A DNA stretch of 54,964 bases from Acidimicrobiales bacterium (GTDB taxonomy: Bacteria; Actinomycetota; Acidimicrobiia; Acidimicrobiales; RAAP-2): positions 1 through 54,964 of the forward strand of contig JADGOG010000003.1 in NCBI GenBank assembly GCA_017883065.1. The letters are read 5' to 3'. Made by a program: the position numbers and the translations under genes. Below the pieces are notes generated by a model. It had not been told where the DNA came from. It saw nothing but the letters and a program-made list of their open reading frames with translations, and searched no databases. Shown piece by piece: positions 37,400 to 45,476 of the stretch (its first letter is position 1; every line of letters starts with the position of its first letter).

Positions 37400-39166
37400 G
37401 TGCGGGTGGCGCCCGACGTGCCGGCCATCCACCGCCGGTTCGACTACTCGGTGCCTCCGGCCATGGCGACGGCCGTCCACCTCGGATCTCGCGTACGCAT
37501 CGAACTCAACGGGCGCCGAGTGGCGGCCTGGGTGGTGGAGGACGACGTCCCGCCCACCCCCGGGGTGACCGTCAAGGCCCTGGCGGCGTCGAGCGGCGAG
37601 GGACCGCCACCACCGGTGCTCTCACTGGCGGAGTGGGCAGCGTGGAGGTGGGCGGGCCCGATCACCTCCTTTCTGGGAACGGCATCGCCGGAGCGGGTGG
37701 TCCGCCGACCTCGCTCCACGGCCGGCGAGGGCGTGGCCTCGTCCTCCGGACCGCAGTCTCCGGGCGGCGGCTCGGTCGACCTGGTGTCCGAGGCACTGGA
37801 GGGCGGTCCCGGTCCTGCGGTGATTCGGCTGGCCCCGGCCCTCGACGCCTCGTTGGTGGTGCTCGAGCTGATCCACCGGACCGGACCGGCCGGCGTGCTG
37901 GTCCTGGCCCCGTCGCACCTTCGGGCCTCCCAGCTGGCCACCCGTCTCGACGAGGCCGGAGTCCCGGTCACCCTGATGCCCGACGGCTGGGCGGCGGCGT
38001 CGACCGGTCGGCCGGTGGTGGTGGGGACACGCGCCGCCGCCTGGTCCCCGCTGACCCGCCTGCGTGCCGCCATCATCCTGGACGCCCACGACGAGGCCTA
38101 CCGCGAGGAGCGGTCTCCGACCTGGTCGGCGGTGGACGTCACCATCGAACGGTGTCGACGGGACGGAGCGCCGGTGCTGCTGGTATCGCCATGCCCGCCG
38201 GTGATCCTCACCGAGGGCGCCACCGTGGTGACCACGTCGCGTGCGGTCGAACGGCGGGGATGGCCGGTGGTCGAGGTCGTCGACCGGGTCGGTGACGACC
38301 CGCGCACCGGACTGTTCTCCGAGCGGCTGGCCCACGCACTGCACGCGGTGCTGGATCGGCCCGAGGGTCGTGCGGTCTGCATCCTCAATCGGACCGGTCG
38401 CATCCGGCTGTTGGCCTGCGGGAACTGCGGAGCCCTGGCCCGCTGTACCCGGTGCGGTGGCGCCCTGGCCCAGGATGCCGCCGGTGACGGCCTTCGCTGC
38501 CGGCGCTGTGGCGAGGTCCGTCCGGCGGTGTGTGCCGAGTGCGACTCGACCCGGCTCAAGGCGCTCCGGGTCGGGGTGACCCGCGCCGCCGAGGAGTTGA
38601 CCGCGCTGACCGGCGTCGTCGCGGTCGAAGTCACCGGTTCGACCGACCGGGGTCCGCTGTCCGGCAGCCGACTGGTGGTCGGGACCGAGGCCGCGCTCCA
38701 CCGGATGGATCGGGCCGACCTGGTGGCCTTCCTCGACGTCGATCAACACCTGCTCGCCCCGCGGTTCGGAGCGGGAGAGGAGGCGCTGGCCCTGCTGGCC
38801 CGAGCGGCCCGGCTGGTGGGATCCCGGCCAGCCGGCGGTCGGGTGCTGGTGCAGACCCGGGTCCCGGATCACGAAGTCCTCGCCGCCGCCGTCCACGCCG
38901 ACCCCGACCTCCTGGCTCGCCCGGAACGGGAGCTCCGCCTGACCATCGGCCTGCCGCCTTTCGGGGCGGTGACCGTGCTGCGTGGACCGGGGTCGGCCGA
39001 GTACGCAGTCGGGCTCCGTGCCCTGGGGTCGGTGGAGGTGTCGTCGGTGGAACCCGAGCGATGGATGGTCCGGGCCCCCGATCACATGGCGATGGCCGAC
39101 GCCCTGGCGTCGGTCCCCCGGCCGACAGCCCGGCTTCGGGTGGAGGTCGACGCCACCGACGCGTGA
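37400..39166 (+). CDS. priA: PriA-like primosomal protein N', helicase-defective type
   Basis: Restart primosome protein, here in its actinobacterial degenerate form. The 588-aa sequence keeps the N-terminal 3'-DNA-binding domain (VAPDVPAIHRRFDYSVPP) and the zinc-binding CGNCGALARCTRCGG...CRRCG...CAEC cluster. No Walker A GKT is present and the DEAH box is LDAHDEAY, so ATPase activity is not expected. Actinobacterial PriA proteins are annotated as probable inactive helicases. The GTG at 37400 gives the usual N-terminus; a CTG at 37337 overlapping the metK stop is also in frame. No good Shine-Dalgarno is visible. Confidence 0.9.
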   Translation: MRVAPDVPAIHRRFDYSVPPAMATAVHLGSRVRIELNGRRVAAWVVEDDVPPTPGVTVKALAASSGEGPPPPVLSLAEWAAWRWAGPITSFLGTASPERVVRRPRSTAGEGVASSSGPQSPGGGSVDLVSEALEGGPGPAVIRLAPALDASLVVLELIHRTGPAGVLVLAPSHLRASQLATRLDEAGVPVTLMPDGWAAASTGRPVVVGTRAAAWSPLTRLRAAIILDAHDEAYREERSPTWSAVDVTIERCRRDGAPVLLVSPCPPVILTEGATVVTTSRAVERRGWPVVEVVDRVGDDPRTGLFSERLAHALHAVLDRPEGRAVCILNRTGRIRLLACGNCGALARCTRCGGALAQDAAGDGLRCRRCGEVRPAVCAECDSTRLKALRVGVTRAAEELTALTGVVAVEVTGSTDRGPLSGSRLVVGTEAALHRMDRADLVAFLDVDQHLLAPRFGAGEEALALLARAARLVGSRPAGGRVLVQTRVPDHEVLAAAVHADPDLLARPERELRLTIGLPPFGAVTVLRGPGSAEYAVGLRALGSVEVSSVEPERWMVRAPDHMAMADALASVPRPTARLRVEVDATDA

Positions 39167-39199
39167 TCCGTTGTGGGCACGACAGGCCGCCGGCCGCCG

Positions 39200-39205
39200 T
39201 AGAAT
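39200..39205 (+). promoter_or_regulatory. -10 TAGAAT of leaderless def
   Basis: TAGAAT is followed by 6 nt and the ATG at 39212. Confidence 0.6.
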
Positions 39206-39211
39206 GCCTCC

Positions 39212-39757
39212 ATGTCCTCGTACTCCGTTCGCGTCTATGGCGACCCGGTCCTGAAGCAGATCGCCCGCGAGGTCGATGAGGTCGACGGATCGCTGGTCCG
39301 TCTGGTGGACGACATGGTGGAGACCATGTACGGGTCCGAGGGCGCCGGTCTGGCCGCCCCTCAGGTGGGCGTGCAGAAGCGCCTCTTCGTCTACGACGTG
39401 GGCGAGGGGCCCGAAGCGGTGATCAACCCGACCATCGTGGAGTCCGAGGGCGAGTGGTACCACGACGAGGGGTGCCTCTCGATACCGGGTCTGCGCCTGG
39501 GTATCGTCCGACCGGACCGGGTGCACCTGCGAGGCTACGACCTCGACGGCGAGGAGATCACCATCGAGGCGGACGAGTTCCTCGGGCGGGTCTTCCAGCA
39601 TGAGGTGGACCATCTCGATGGAGTCCTGATGATCGAGCGACTCGAGGACGACATGCGCAAGCAGGCACTCCGGGTGTTGCGCGACCGTGCCCTCGGGATG
39701 GACACCTCGGCAATGGAGGCCAAGTTGGTCTCGGCCGGCAGCGAGCAGGAAGTCTGA
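39212..39757 (+). CDS. def: peptide deformylase
   Basis: Iron/zinc enzyme that removes formyl from nascent N-termini. All three motifs are present in the 181-aa protein: GAGLAAPQVG, EGCLSIPG (metal Cys) and HEVDHLDG (metal His pair and Glu). The ATG at 39212 has TAGAAT 6 nt upstream and no Shine-Dalgarno, so it is probably leaderless. fmt, its partner in initiator formylation, follows after 47 bp with its own leaderless-type promoter. Confidence 0.96.
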   Translation: MSSYSVRVYGDPVLKQIAREVDEVDGSLVRLVDDMVETMYGSEGAGLAAPQVGVQKRLFVYDVGEGPEAVINPTIVESEGEWYHDEGCLSIPGLRLGIVRPDRVHLRGYDLDGEEITIEADEFLGRVFQHEVDHLDGVLMIERLEDDMRKQALRVLRDRALGMDTSAMEAKLVSAGSEQEV

Positions 39758-39792
39758 GCCGACCACTCCGCCACCGGTCCCGATCCGACCGG

Positions 39793-39798
39793 TAGCGT
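39793..39798 (+). promoter_or_regulatory. -10 TAGCGT of leaderless fmt
   Basis: TAGCGT is followed by 6 nt and the ATG at 39805. Confidence 0.55.
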
Positions 39799-39804
39799 CC
39801 ACCC

Positions 39805-40704
39805 ATGGCTCGGTTGGTCTTCTTGGGCACGCCCGACGCGGCGGTGCCGCCGTTGCGTGCGTTGGCGGCAGCCGGGCACGACATCGCCCTGGTCGTGACC
39901 CGTCCGGACAAGAAGCGTGGACGCGGCGGGGCACTGCTCCCCAGCCCGGTGAAGGCCGCGGCCACCGAGCTCGGCCTCGCGGTGACCGACTCCCTGGACG
40001 AGGTGGCCGGCGCCGGCGCCGAGCTGGGGGTGGTGGTCGCCTACGGCAGGATCATCCCGGTGGCCGTTCTGGACCAGCTCCCCATGGTCAACCTCCACTT
40101 CTCGCTGCTGCCCCGGTGGCGGGGGGCGGCCCCGGTGGAGCGGGCCATCCTCGAAGGTGACGCCGAGACGGGCGTCTGCCTGATGGCAGTCGAAGCGGGA
40201 CTGGACACCGGTGCCGTCTACGCCGAGGCGAGCGTGGTCATCGGTGACGAGGAGACCGCCGACGAGCTCCGGGCCCGTCTGGTCGACCTTGGGTGCGCGC
40301 TGTTGGACGAGCACCTTCGGGCCGGCCGAGCGGGGCTGCCCCTGGGGCGCGACCAGGTGGGTAGCCCGACCTATGCCGAGAAGATCCGGCCGGGCGAGCT
40401 CCACCTGCTCTGGGAGCGGCCAGCCATCGAGCTCGCCCGGGTGATCCGGCTGGGTCGGGCGTGGACCACCTTCCGGGGTCGCCGGCTCGGCATCGTCCGT
40501 GCCACCGGCCGGGTCGACGACACCGGCGCCGACGAGACGCCCGGTGTGGTCAACCCGGGCACGCTCGACGGGACGGAGGTGGTGGCCGGCGACGGCCATC
40601 GGATCCGGCTGATCACCGTGCAGCCGGAGGGCAAGCGACCCATGGACGCTTCGGACTGGCGTCACGGCGTGCGCCCCCAGGCCGGCGAGGTCCTGGGCGG
40701 CTGA
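39805..40704 (+). CDS. fmt: methionyl-tRNA formyltransferase
   Basis: Formylates initiator Met-tRNA using 10-formyl-THF. The 299-aa sequence has the N-terminal FLGTPDAAVPPLRAL, the catalytic NLHFSLLPRWRGAAPVERAIL and the C-terminal domain ending VQPEGKRPMDASDWRHG. Its length is slightly short for the family (about 310). The fmu/rsmB gene that follows fmt in many Actinobacteria is missing here; rpe comes next. Confidence 0.96.
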   Translation: MARLVFLGTPDAAVPPLRALAAAGHDIALVVTRPDKKRGRGGALLPSPVKAAATELGLAVTDSLDEVAGAGAELGVVVAYGRIIPVAVLDQLPMVNLHFSLLPRWRGAAPVERAILEGDAETGVCLMAVEAGLDTGAVYAEASVVIGDEETADELRARLVDLGCALLDEHLRAGRAGLPLGRDQVGSPTYAEKIRPGELHLLWERPAIELARVIRLGRAWTTFRGRRLGIVRATGRVDDTGADETPGVVNPGTLDGTEVVAGDGHRIRLITVQPEGKRPMDASDWRHGVRPQAGEVLGG

Positions 40705-40714
40705 CCCCGTCGAA

Positions 40715-40737
40715 GGCCGGACGGTGGCCGCCGGCCG
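40715..40737 (+). terminator. GC-rich inverted repeat after fmt
   Basis: GGCCGG at 40715 pairs with CCGGCC near 40732 in the fmt-rpe gap. No U-tract; a weak terminator candidate. Confidence 0.25.
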
Positions 40738-40775
40738 GCCTGGCCGATCGGCCCGTTGGGGCACGGTGGCGCCGA

Positions 40776-40781
40776 TAGGCT
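40776..40781 (+). promoter_or_regulatory. -10 TAGGCT of rpe
   Basis: TAGGCT is followed by 8 nt and the ATG at 40790, one nt more than elsewhere; nearly leaderless. Confidence 0.5.
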
Positions 40782-40789
40782 CACGTCCG

Positions 40790-41485
40790 ATGGAGACGAC
40801 CCCGCCACACCCATCTCTGCGTGTGGCGCCGTCGATCCTCTCGGCCGACTTCGGTGGACTCTCCGACGCCGTCGACGAGATCACCCCGGGCACGGACTGG
40901 CTCCACATCGACGTGATGGACGGCCACTTCGTGCCCAACCTGACCGTCGGGCCGCCGGTGGTCTCCTCGCTGCGCAAGCACTCGGCGCTCTTCTTCGACA
41001 CCCATCTGATGATCACCGAACCCGATCGCTACCTCGAACCGTTCCGCGACGCCGGGGCGGACGGGTGCACGGTGCACGTGGAAGTTGGAGGAACCGGCGC
41101 CCTGATCCGTCAGATGCGGGACCTCGGGCTGCGGGTCGGGCTGGCCGCCAACCCCGACACGCCCTTTGAGGCGCTCGAGCCCTTCCTCGACCAGGTCGAC
41201 CTGGTGTTGTGCATGACCGTGTTCCCGGGCTTCGGCGGACAGTCGTTCATCGCCGGCGTGATGGGCAAGGTGCGCCAGGTGCGCCAGGCGGTCCGGGCCG
41301 GAGGCCTCGCCGTCGACGTGGAGGTCGACGGCGGCATTGACGAACAGACCGTGGTCGAAGCGGCCCGGTCGGGCGCCAACGTGTTCGTGGCCGGATCGGC
41401 GGTGTTCGGCCGACCCCATCCCCTGGAGGCCGCCGAGGGGATCCTCCGAGCGGCCGAGTTGGCCGTGGCGGGCGAGCCGTCCTGA
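40790..41485 (+). CDS. rpe: ribulose-phosphate 3-epimerase
   Basis: Interconverts ribulose 5-phosphate and xylulose 5-phosphate; ribulose 5-phosphate is also the substrate of RibB downstream. The 231-aa TIM barrel shows APSILSADFGGL, HIDVMDGHFVPNLTVGP, DTHLMITEP, VFPGFGGQSFI and EVDGGI. The ATG at 40790 is chosen over the ORF-track start, which adds antisense-looking Arg/Gly sequence. ribD starts 14 bp after its stop. Confidence 0.96.
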   Translation: METTPPHPSLRVAPSILSADFGGLSDAVDEITPGTDWLHIDVMDGHFVPNLTVGPPVVSSLRKHSALFFDTHLMITEPDRYLEPFRDAGADGCTVHVEVGGTGALIRQMRDLGLRVGLAANPDTPFEALEPFLDQVDLVLCMTVFPGFGGQSFIAGVMGKVRQVRQAVRAGGLAVDVEVDGGIDEQTVVEAARSGANVFVAGSAVFGRPHPLEAAEGILRAAELAVAGEPS

Positions 41486-41499
41486 GTGCCGATCCGGCA

Positions 41500-42543
41500 G
41501 TGAGCGGTCCGGACGACGCCGTCTGGATGGCCCGGGCCGTCGAGGCGGCCGAGTCGGTCCGTGGGCGCACCTCGCCCAACCCCTGGGTGGGCGCAGTGGT
41601 GGTCCCCGACGGAACCGTCGCCGGTGCGGGTACCGCCGCCGGTGCGGGATTCATCGGTGCCACCGCCCCCCCGGGAGGACCCCACGCCGAAGTGACCGCG
41701 CTGGCCGCGGCCGGGACGTCGGCCCGATCGGGGACCATGTACGTCACCCTCGAACCGTGTGCCCACCAAGGCCGCACCCCTCCATGCACGGACGCGATCA
41801 TCGCGGCCGGGATCCGACGGGTGGTCGTCGCCGTCGAGGATCCCGACCCCCAGGTGCGTGGTCGAGGCATCGACGTGCTCCGGTCGGCGGGCATCGATGT
41901 CGAGGTGGGGGAGACCGCCGCCGCGGTCCGAGCCCAACTGGCCCCGTATCTCAAGCACCGCCGCACCGGGTGCCCCTGGGTGGTCCTGAAGCTGGCTGCC
42001 ACCCTCGACGGCGGAACTGCAGCCCCGGACGGCTCCAGCCGGTGGATCACCGGCGAGGCCGCCCGACGGGACGCCCATCGACTGCGCTCACAGGTCGACG
42101 CGGTGGTCGTCGGTGCGGGGACGGTCCGAGACGACGATCCCTCGTTGACGGTCCGACTGCCGGCCGGGGACCCCTGGTACCGGGGACCCGACGAACAACC
42201 CCTCCGGGTGGTACTTGGCCGGATCCCACCCGGTGCTGCCGTCGAACCGGCCCTCGAGTGCGACGGCGACCTCGATGACATCCTCGCCCGGCTGGGTGAT
42301 CGGGGGATTGTGCAGGTCCTGGTGGAGGGTGGGTCCCGGGTGGCGTACGCCTTCCATTCGTCCGGCCTGGTCGATCGCTATGTGCTCTACCTGGCGCCGG
42401 CGCTGTTCGGGGGGAACGACGCCCGCCCGCTCTTTGCCGGACCAGGTGCTGCCACCATCGACGGCCTGTGGCGGGGCCGGATCCTCTCGGTGACTAGCCT
42501 GGAGGGCGATTTGCGGGTGGAACTGTCCCCTGCAGACGACTGA
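41500..42543 (+). CDS. ribD: bifunctional riboflavin deaminase/reductase RibD
   Basis: Deaminates then reduces the pyrimidine intermediate of riboflavin synthesis. The 347-aa protein has the N-terminal cytidine-deaminase-like zinc site GGPHAEVTAL and TLEPCAHQGRTPPCTDAII, and a C-terminal dihydrofolate-reductase-like domain with KLAATLDGGTA, SSRWITGEAARRDAHRLR and LVEGGSRVA. GTG 41500 is the first start after rpe and the pair is likely co-transcribed. In the usual order ribE (riboflavin synthase) would follow; it does not. Confidence 0.94.
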   Translation: MSGPDDAVWMARAVEAAESVRGRTSPNPWVGAVVVPDGTVAGAGTAAGAGFIGATAPPGGPHAEVTALAAAGTSARSGTMYVTLEPCAHQGRTPPCTDAIIAAGIRRVVVAVEDPDPQVRGRGIDVLRSAGIDVEVGETAAAVRAQLAPYLKHRRTGCPWVVLKLAATLDGGTAAPDGSSRWITGEAARRDAHRLRSQVDAVVVGAGTVRDDDPSLTVRLPAGDPWYRGPDEQPLRVVLGRIPPGAAVEPALECDGDLDDILARLGDRGIVQVLVEGGSRVAYAFHSSGLVDRYVLYLAPALFGGNDARPLFAGPGAATIDGLWRGRILSVTSLEGDLRVELSPADD

Positions 42544-42775
42544 GGGAGTCCTGCCCGACTGCAGAAATTGCCTAAGGCCGGACCATTGCCGGCCGACAGT
42601 AGTAACAGCTGGACCTGCGGATGCAGGCGACAGATGCCGGCGCTGTCGGCCACGGGGTCGCCAGCGCAGCACGGCGTGGCACGGCGTCGCAGCACGGCGC
42701 AGCAACACGGTGTCGCAGCGCCGACGCAGAACGAGAAGTAGCCAGAAGTACGGAACAGAGGGAGACGAAGGGTCG
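42544..42775 (+). promoter_or_regulatory. structured, repetitive leader between ribD and ribBA
   Basis: A 232-bp gap without a supported gene. It holds a GGCCGG/CCGGCC hairpin (42576-42594), then CCTGC/GCAGG (42614-42627), then a GACAG/CTGTC arm, then a repetitive tract. No FMN riboswitch core is recognisable. It may hold a terminator for ribD and a promoter plus regulatory leader for ribBA. Confidence 0.45.
42665..42719 (+). repeat. imperfect cacggcgt repeat tract
   Basis: Two imperfect copies of a roughly 25-bp unit built from gcagcacggcg and cacggtgtc-like words. It lies in the ribBA leader and is not coding in any convincing frame. Confidence 0.6.
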
Positions 42776-43996
42776 ATGCCCTTTTCAGCAGTGGAGAATG
42801 CGATTGCAGCGATCGGCCGCGGAGAGATCGTGGTCGTCGTGGACGACGAGGATCGCGAGAACGAAGGCGACCTGATCATGGCCGCCGACGCGGTGACGCC
42901 CGAGAAGATCGCCTTCTTCCTTGCCCACACCTCGGGCCTGATCTGCGTCCCCCTCACGCCGGAACGGGTCCAGCACCTCGACCTCCCCCTGATGGTGACC
43001 AACAACACCGAGATCCAGCGCACCGCCTTCACGGTGAGCGTCGACTACCGGCACGGGACCACCACCGGCATCTCGGCGTCGGATCGGGCGGCCACCATCA
43101 AGGCACTGGCCGACCCCCATCTCCGACCATCGGATCTCAGCCGACCCGGGCACATCTTCCCCCTCCGGTACCGACCGGGGGGCGTGCTCAAGCGGGCCGG
43201 TCACACCGAGGCGGCCGTCGACCTGGCCCGTGCGGCGGGTATGTCCCCGGCCGGCGTCCTGTGCGAGGTGGTCAACGAGGACAAGACGGGGATGGCCCGA
43301 CTGCCCGAGTTGGAGGTCTTCGCCAAGAAGCACGGGCTCCTCATGATCTCCATCGCCGACCTCATCCGCTATCGCCGGCACAAGGACAAGTTGGTCCGAC
43401 GCATCGCCGATGCCAGGATCCCAACCGACTACGGCGAGTTCACCGTGTACGCCTACGAATCCGTGCTGGACGGAGAACATCACGTGGCGCTGGTCAAGGG
43501 CGACATCGCCGGTCAGCCCAACACCCTGGTCCGGGTGCACAGCGAGTGCCTCACCGGAGATGTCTTCGGCTCGCTCCGTTGCGACTGCGGCCCCCAGCTG
43601 CACGGGGCCATGTCCACCATCAACGAGAACGGCAGCGGGGTGCTCGTCTACCTGCGCGGCCACGAGGGCCGGGGCATCGGCCTGGCCCACAAGCTCCGCG
43701 CCTACAACCTGCAAGAGGAGGGCTTCGACACGGTCGACGCCAACCTCGAGCTCGGCCTTCCCGCCGACTCCCGCGAGTACGGGATCGGGGCGCAGATCCT
43801 GGTCGACCTGGGGGTCACCACCATGCGTCTGATGACCAACAACCCCACCAAGTACGGCGGCCTCGAGGGCTTCGGTCTCGACATCGTGGAGCGGGTGAGT
43901 ATCCAGCCGACAGCGACGCCGGAGAACATCGAGTACCTGCGCACCAAGCGAGAGCGGATGGGCCACCTGCTCGAGGGCCTCGATGACGTCCTCTGA
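42776..43996 (+). CDS. ribBA: bifunctional DHBP synthase / GTP cyclohydrolase II RibBA
   Basis: Makes both starting compounds of riboflavin. The 406-aa protein begins at ATG 42776. The RibB half has VVVVDDEDRENEGDLIMAA and HTEAAVDLARAAG. The RibA half begins near residue 205 and has the zinc-cysteine motif HSECLTGDVFGSLRCDCGPQL and RGHEGRGIGLAHKLRAYNLQ. It overlaps ribH by 14 nt. Confidence 0.96.
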   Translation: MPFSAVENAIAAIGRGEIVVVVDDEDRENEGDLIMAADAVTPEKIAFFLAHTSGLICVPLTPERVQHLDLPLMVTNNTEIQRTAFTVSVDYRHGTTTGISASDRAATIKALADPHLRPSDLSRPGHIFPLRYRPGGVLKRAGHTEAAVDLARAAGMSPAGVLCEVVNEDKTGMARLPELEVFAKKHGLLMISIADLIRYRRHKDKLVRRIADARIPTDYGEFTVYAYESVLDGEHHVALVKGDIAGQPNTLVRVHSECLTGDVFGSLRCDCGPQLHGAMSTINENGSGVLVYLRGHEGRGIGLAHKLRAYNLQEEGFDTVDANLELGLPADSREYGIGAQILVDLGVTTMRLMTNNPTKYGGLEGFGLDIVERVSIQPTATPENIEYLRTKRERMGHLLEGLDDVL

Positions 43997-44567
43997 TCTG
44001 ACTGCGCTCCCCGCAGGCGCCAAGAAGCGAGCCGCAGCCCGCGTGGGCAATTCCATCGACGGGGTCGCCCTGGTCCCGGGTGCAGCCTCCGGCTTGCGCC
44101 TCGGCTTCGCCTGCGCTGAGTTCAACGGCGGGATCACCGCCCGACTGTTGACCGGAGCCCTCGATGCACTGGAGGAGGCCGGCGGTGGCCTCTCCGATGC
44201 CGTGGTCACCTGGGTGCCGGGTGCCTTCGAGCTACCGCTGGTGGCGCAACGACTGGCCGAGTCCGATCACATCGACGCGGTGATCTGCCTCGGGGCGGTG
44301 ATCCGCGGCGACACCGGGCACTACGAGTTCGTGGCCGGCGAGTGCGCATCCGGCCTGCAGCGGGTGCAACTCGACACCGGTAAGCCGGTGGTGTTCGGAG
44401 TCCTCACCACCGAGACTGTGGAACAGGCCTTGGTCCGCTCCCAGCCCGACGAGACCAACAAAGGTCGCGAGGCGGCACGCACCGCGCTGCAGACCGCCGC
44501 CGTGCTCTCCGCTGTCTCCACGGTGTCGGGCGGGTCCCGGGTCGGATTCACGACGGGGAGGCGCTGA
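43983..44567 (+). CDS. ribH: 6,7-dimethyl-8-ribityllumazine synthase RibH
   Basis: Penultimate riboflavin enzyme that assembles into 60-mer or pentamer shells. The 194-aa protein has an unusual ~37-residue N-terminal extension, then FACAEFNGGITARLL, VPGAFELPLVAQRLA, GAVIRGDTGHYEFVA and GVLTTET. It overlaps ribBA by 14 nt, and its stop shares the A of the hisG ATG (TGATG). Riboflavin synthase (ribE) is absent here. Confidence 0.95.
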   Translation: MTSSDLTALPAGAKKRAAARVGNSIDGVALVPGAASGLRLGFACAEFNGGITARLLTGALDALEEAGGGLSDAVVTWVPGAFELPLVAQRLAESDHIDAVICLGAVIRGDTGHYEFVAGECASGLQRVQLDTGKPVVFGVLTTETVEQALVRSQPDETNKGREAARTALQTAAVLSAVSTVSGGSRVGFTTGRR

Positions 44568-45463
44568 TGCTGCGCCTGGTCCTGCCCAAGGGGTCGCTGG
44601 AGAAAGCCACTCTCGACCTCTTCGCCTCCGCTGACCTGGCGGTCATGCGGTCCTCGGAGGTGGACTACCGGGCCACCATCGATGATCCGCGGGTCGACGA
44701 CGTGAGGATCCTTCGGCCTCAGGAGATCCCCCTCTATGTGGCGGACGGCCTGTTCGACGTGGGCATCACCGGGCGGGACTGGATCGAGGAGCGGGGGAGC
44801 GACGTGACCTCGTTGGGGGTGCTCCACTACTCGAAGGCGACCGCCAAGCCGATCCGGGTGGTTCTGGCGGTCCCCTTTGACTCGCCGGTCACCTCGGTCG
44901 CCGATCTGGCCACCACCGCCACGGGTGAGGGTGGTGCCCTCCGGGTCTCAACCGAATACCCCGAGCTGACCCGTCGGTACCTCGAGGCGCACGGGGTCAG
45001 CGCCGAGGTGAGCCTCTCCTACGGGGCCACCGAGGCCAAGGTGCCCGACATCGCCGACTGTGTGGTGGAGATCACCGAGACGGGACGCGCACTTCGGGCC
45101 GCCGGACTCAAGATCGTCGAGACCCTGCTCGTGTCGCACACCGAGCTGATCGCCAATCCGGCCGCAGCCAAGGATCCCGAGAAGCGCCACGCCATGCAGC
45201 AGCTGTTGACCCTCCTGCAGGGTGCGCTGGAGGCCCGGGGAAAGGTATTGGTCAAGCTCAATGTCGCTGCCGAGCAGCTCCCCGGCGTGATCGAGGTGCT
45301 GCCGTCGCTGCGCTCACCGACCGTCTCCGAGCTCTTCGGTGGGGGTGGGTACGCGGTGGAGACGGTGGTGCCGAAGTCGGAGATCAACGTGCTGATTCCT
45401 GCGCTCAAAGATCGCGGGGCGATGGACATCATCGAACTCTCCTTGTCGAAGATCGTGCACTGA
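44567..45463 (+). CDS. hisG: ATP phosphoribosyltransferase HisG (long form)
   Basis: First enzyme of histidine synthesis, feedback-inhibited in this class. The 298-aa protein has the catalytic LRLVLPKGSLEKATLDL, the PRPP region GATEAKVPDIADCVVEITETG and the C-terminal regulatory ACT-like domain (from about 215) typical of the long, HisZ-independent form. It is coupled to ribH by a TGATG overlap. hisE, its usual partner, and the other his genes are not here. Confidence 0.95.
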   Translation: MLRLVLPKGSLEKATLDLFASADLAVMRSSEVDYRATIDDPRVDDVRILRPQEIPLYVADGLFDVGITGRDWIEERGSDVTSLGVLHYSKATAKPIRVVLAVPFDSPVTSVADLATTATGEGGALRVSTEYPELTRRYLEAHGVSAEVSLSYGATEAKVPDIADCVVEITETGRALRAAGLKIVETLLVSHTELIANPAAAKDPEKRHAMQQLLTLLQGALEARGKVLVKLNVAAEQLPGVIEVLPSLRSPTVSELFGGGGYAVETVVPKSEINVLIPALKDRGAMDIIELSLSKIVH

Positions 45464-45476
45464 GGAGATCGACGCA

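Noticed and set aside
37622-39934. 770-aa minus-strand ORF opposite priA and def
   Set aside because: Crosses two conserved plus genes and has shadow-like composition.
42544-42775. FMN riboswitch ahead of ribBA
   Set aside because: The highly conserved RFN core words were not found, although the region is structured.
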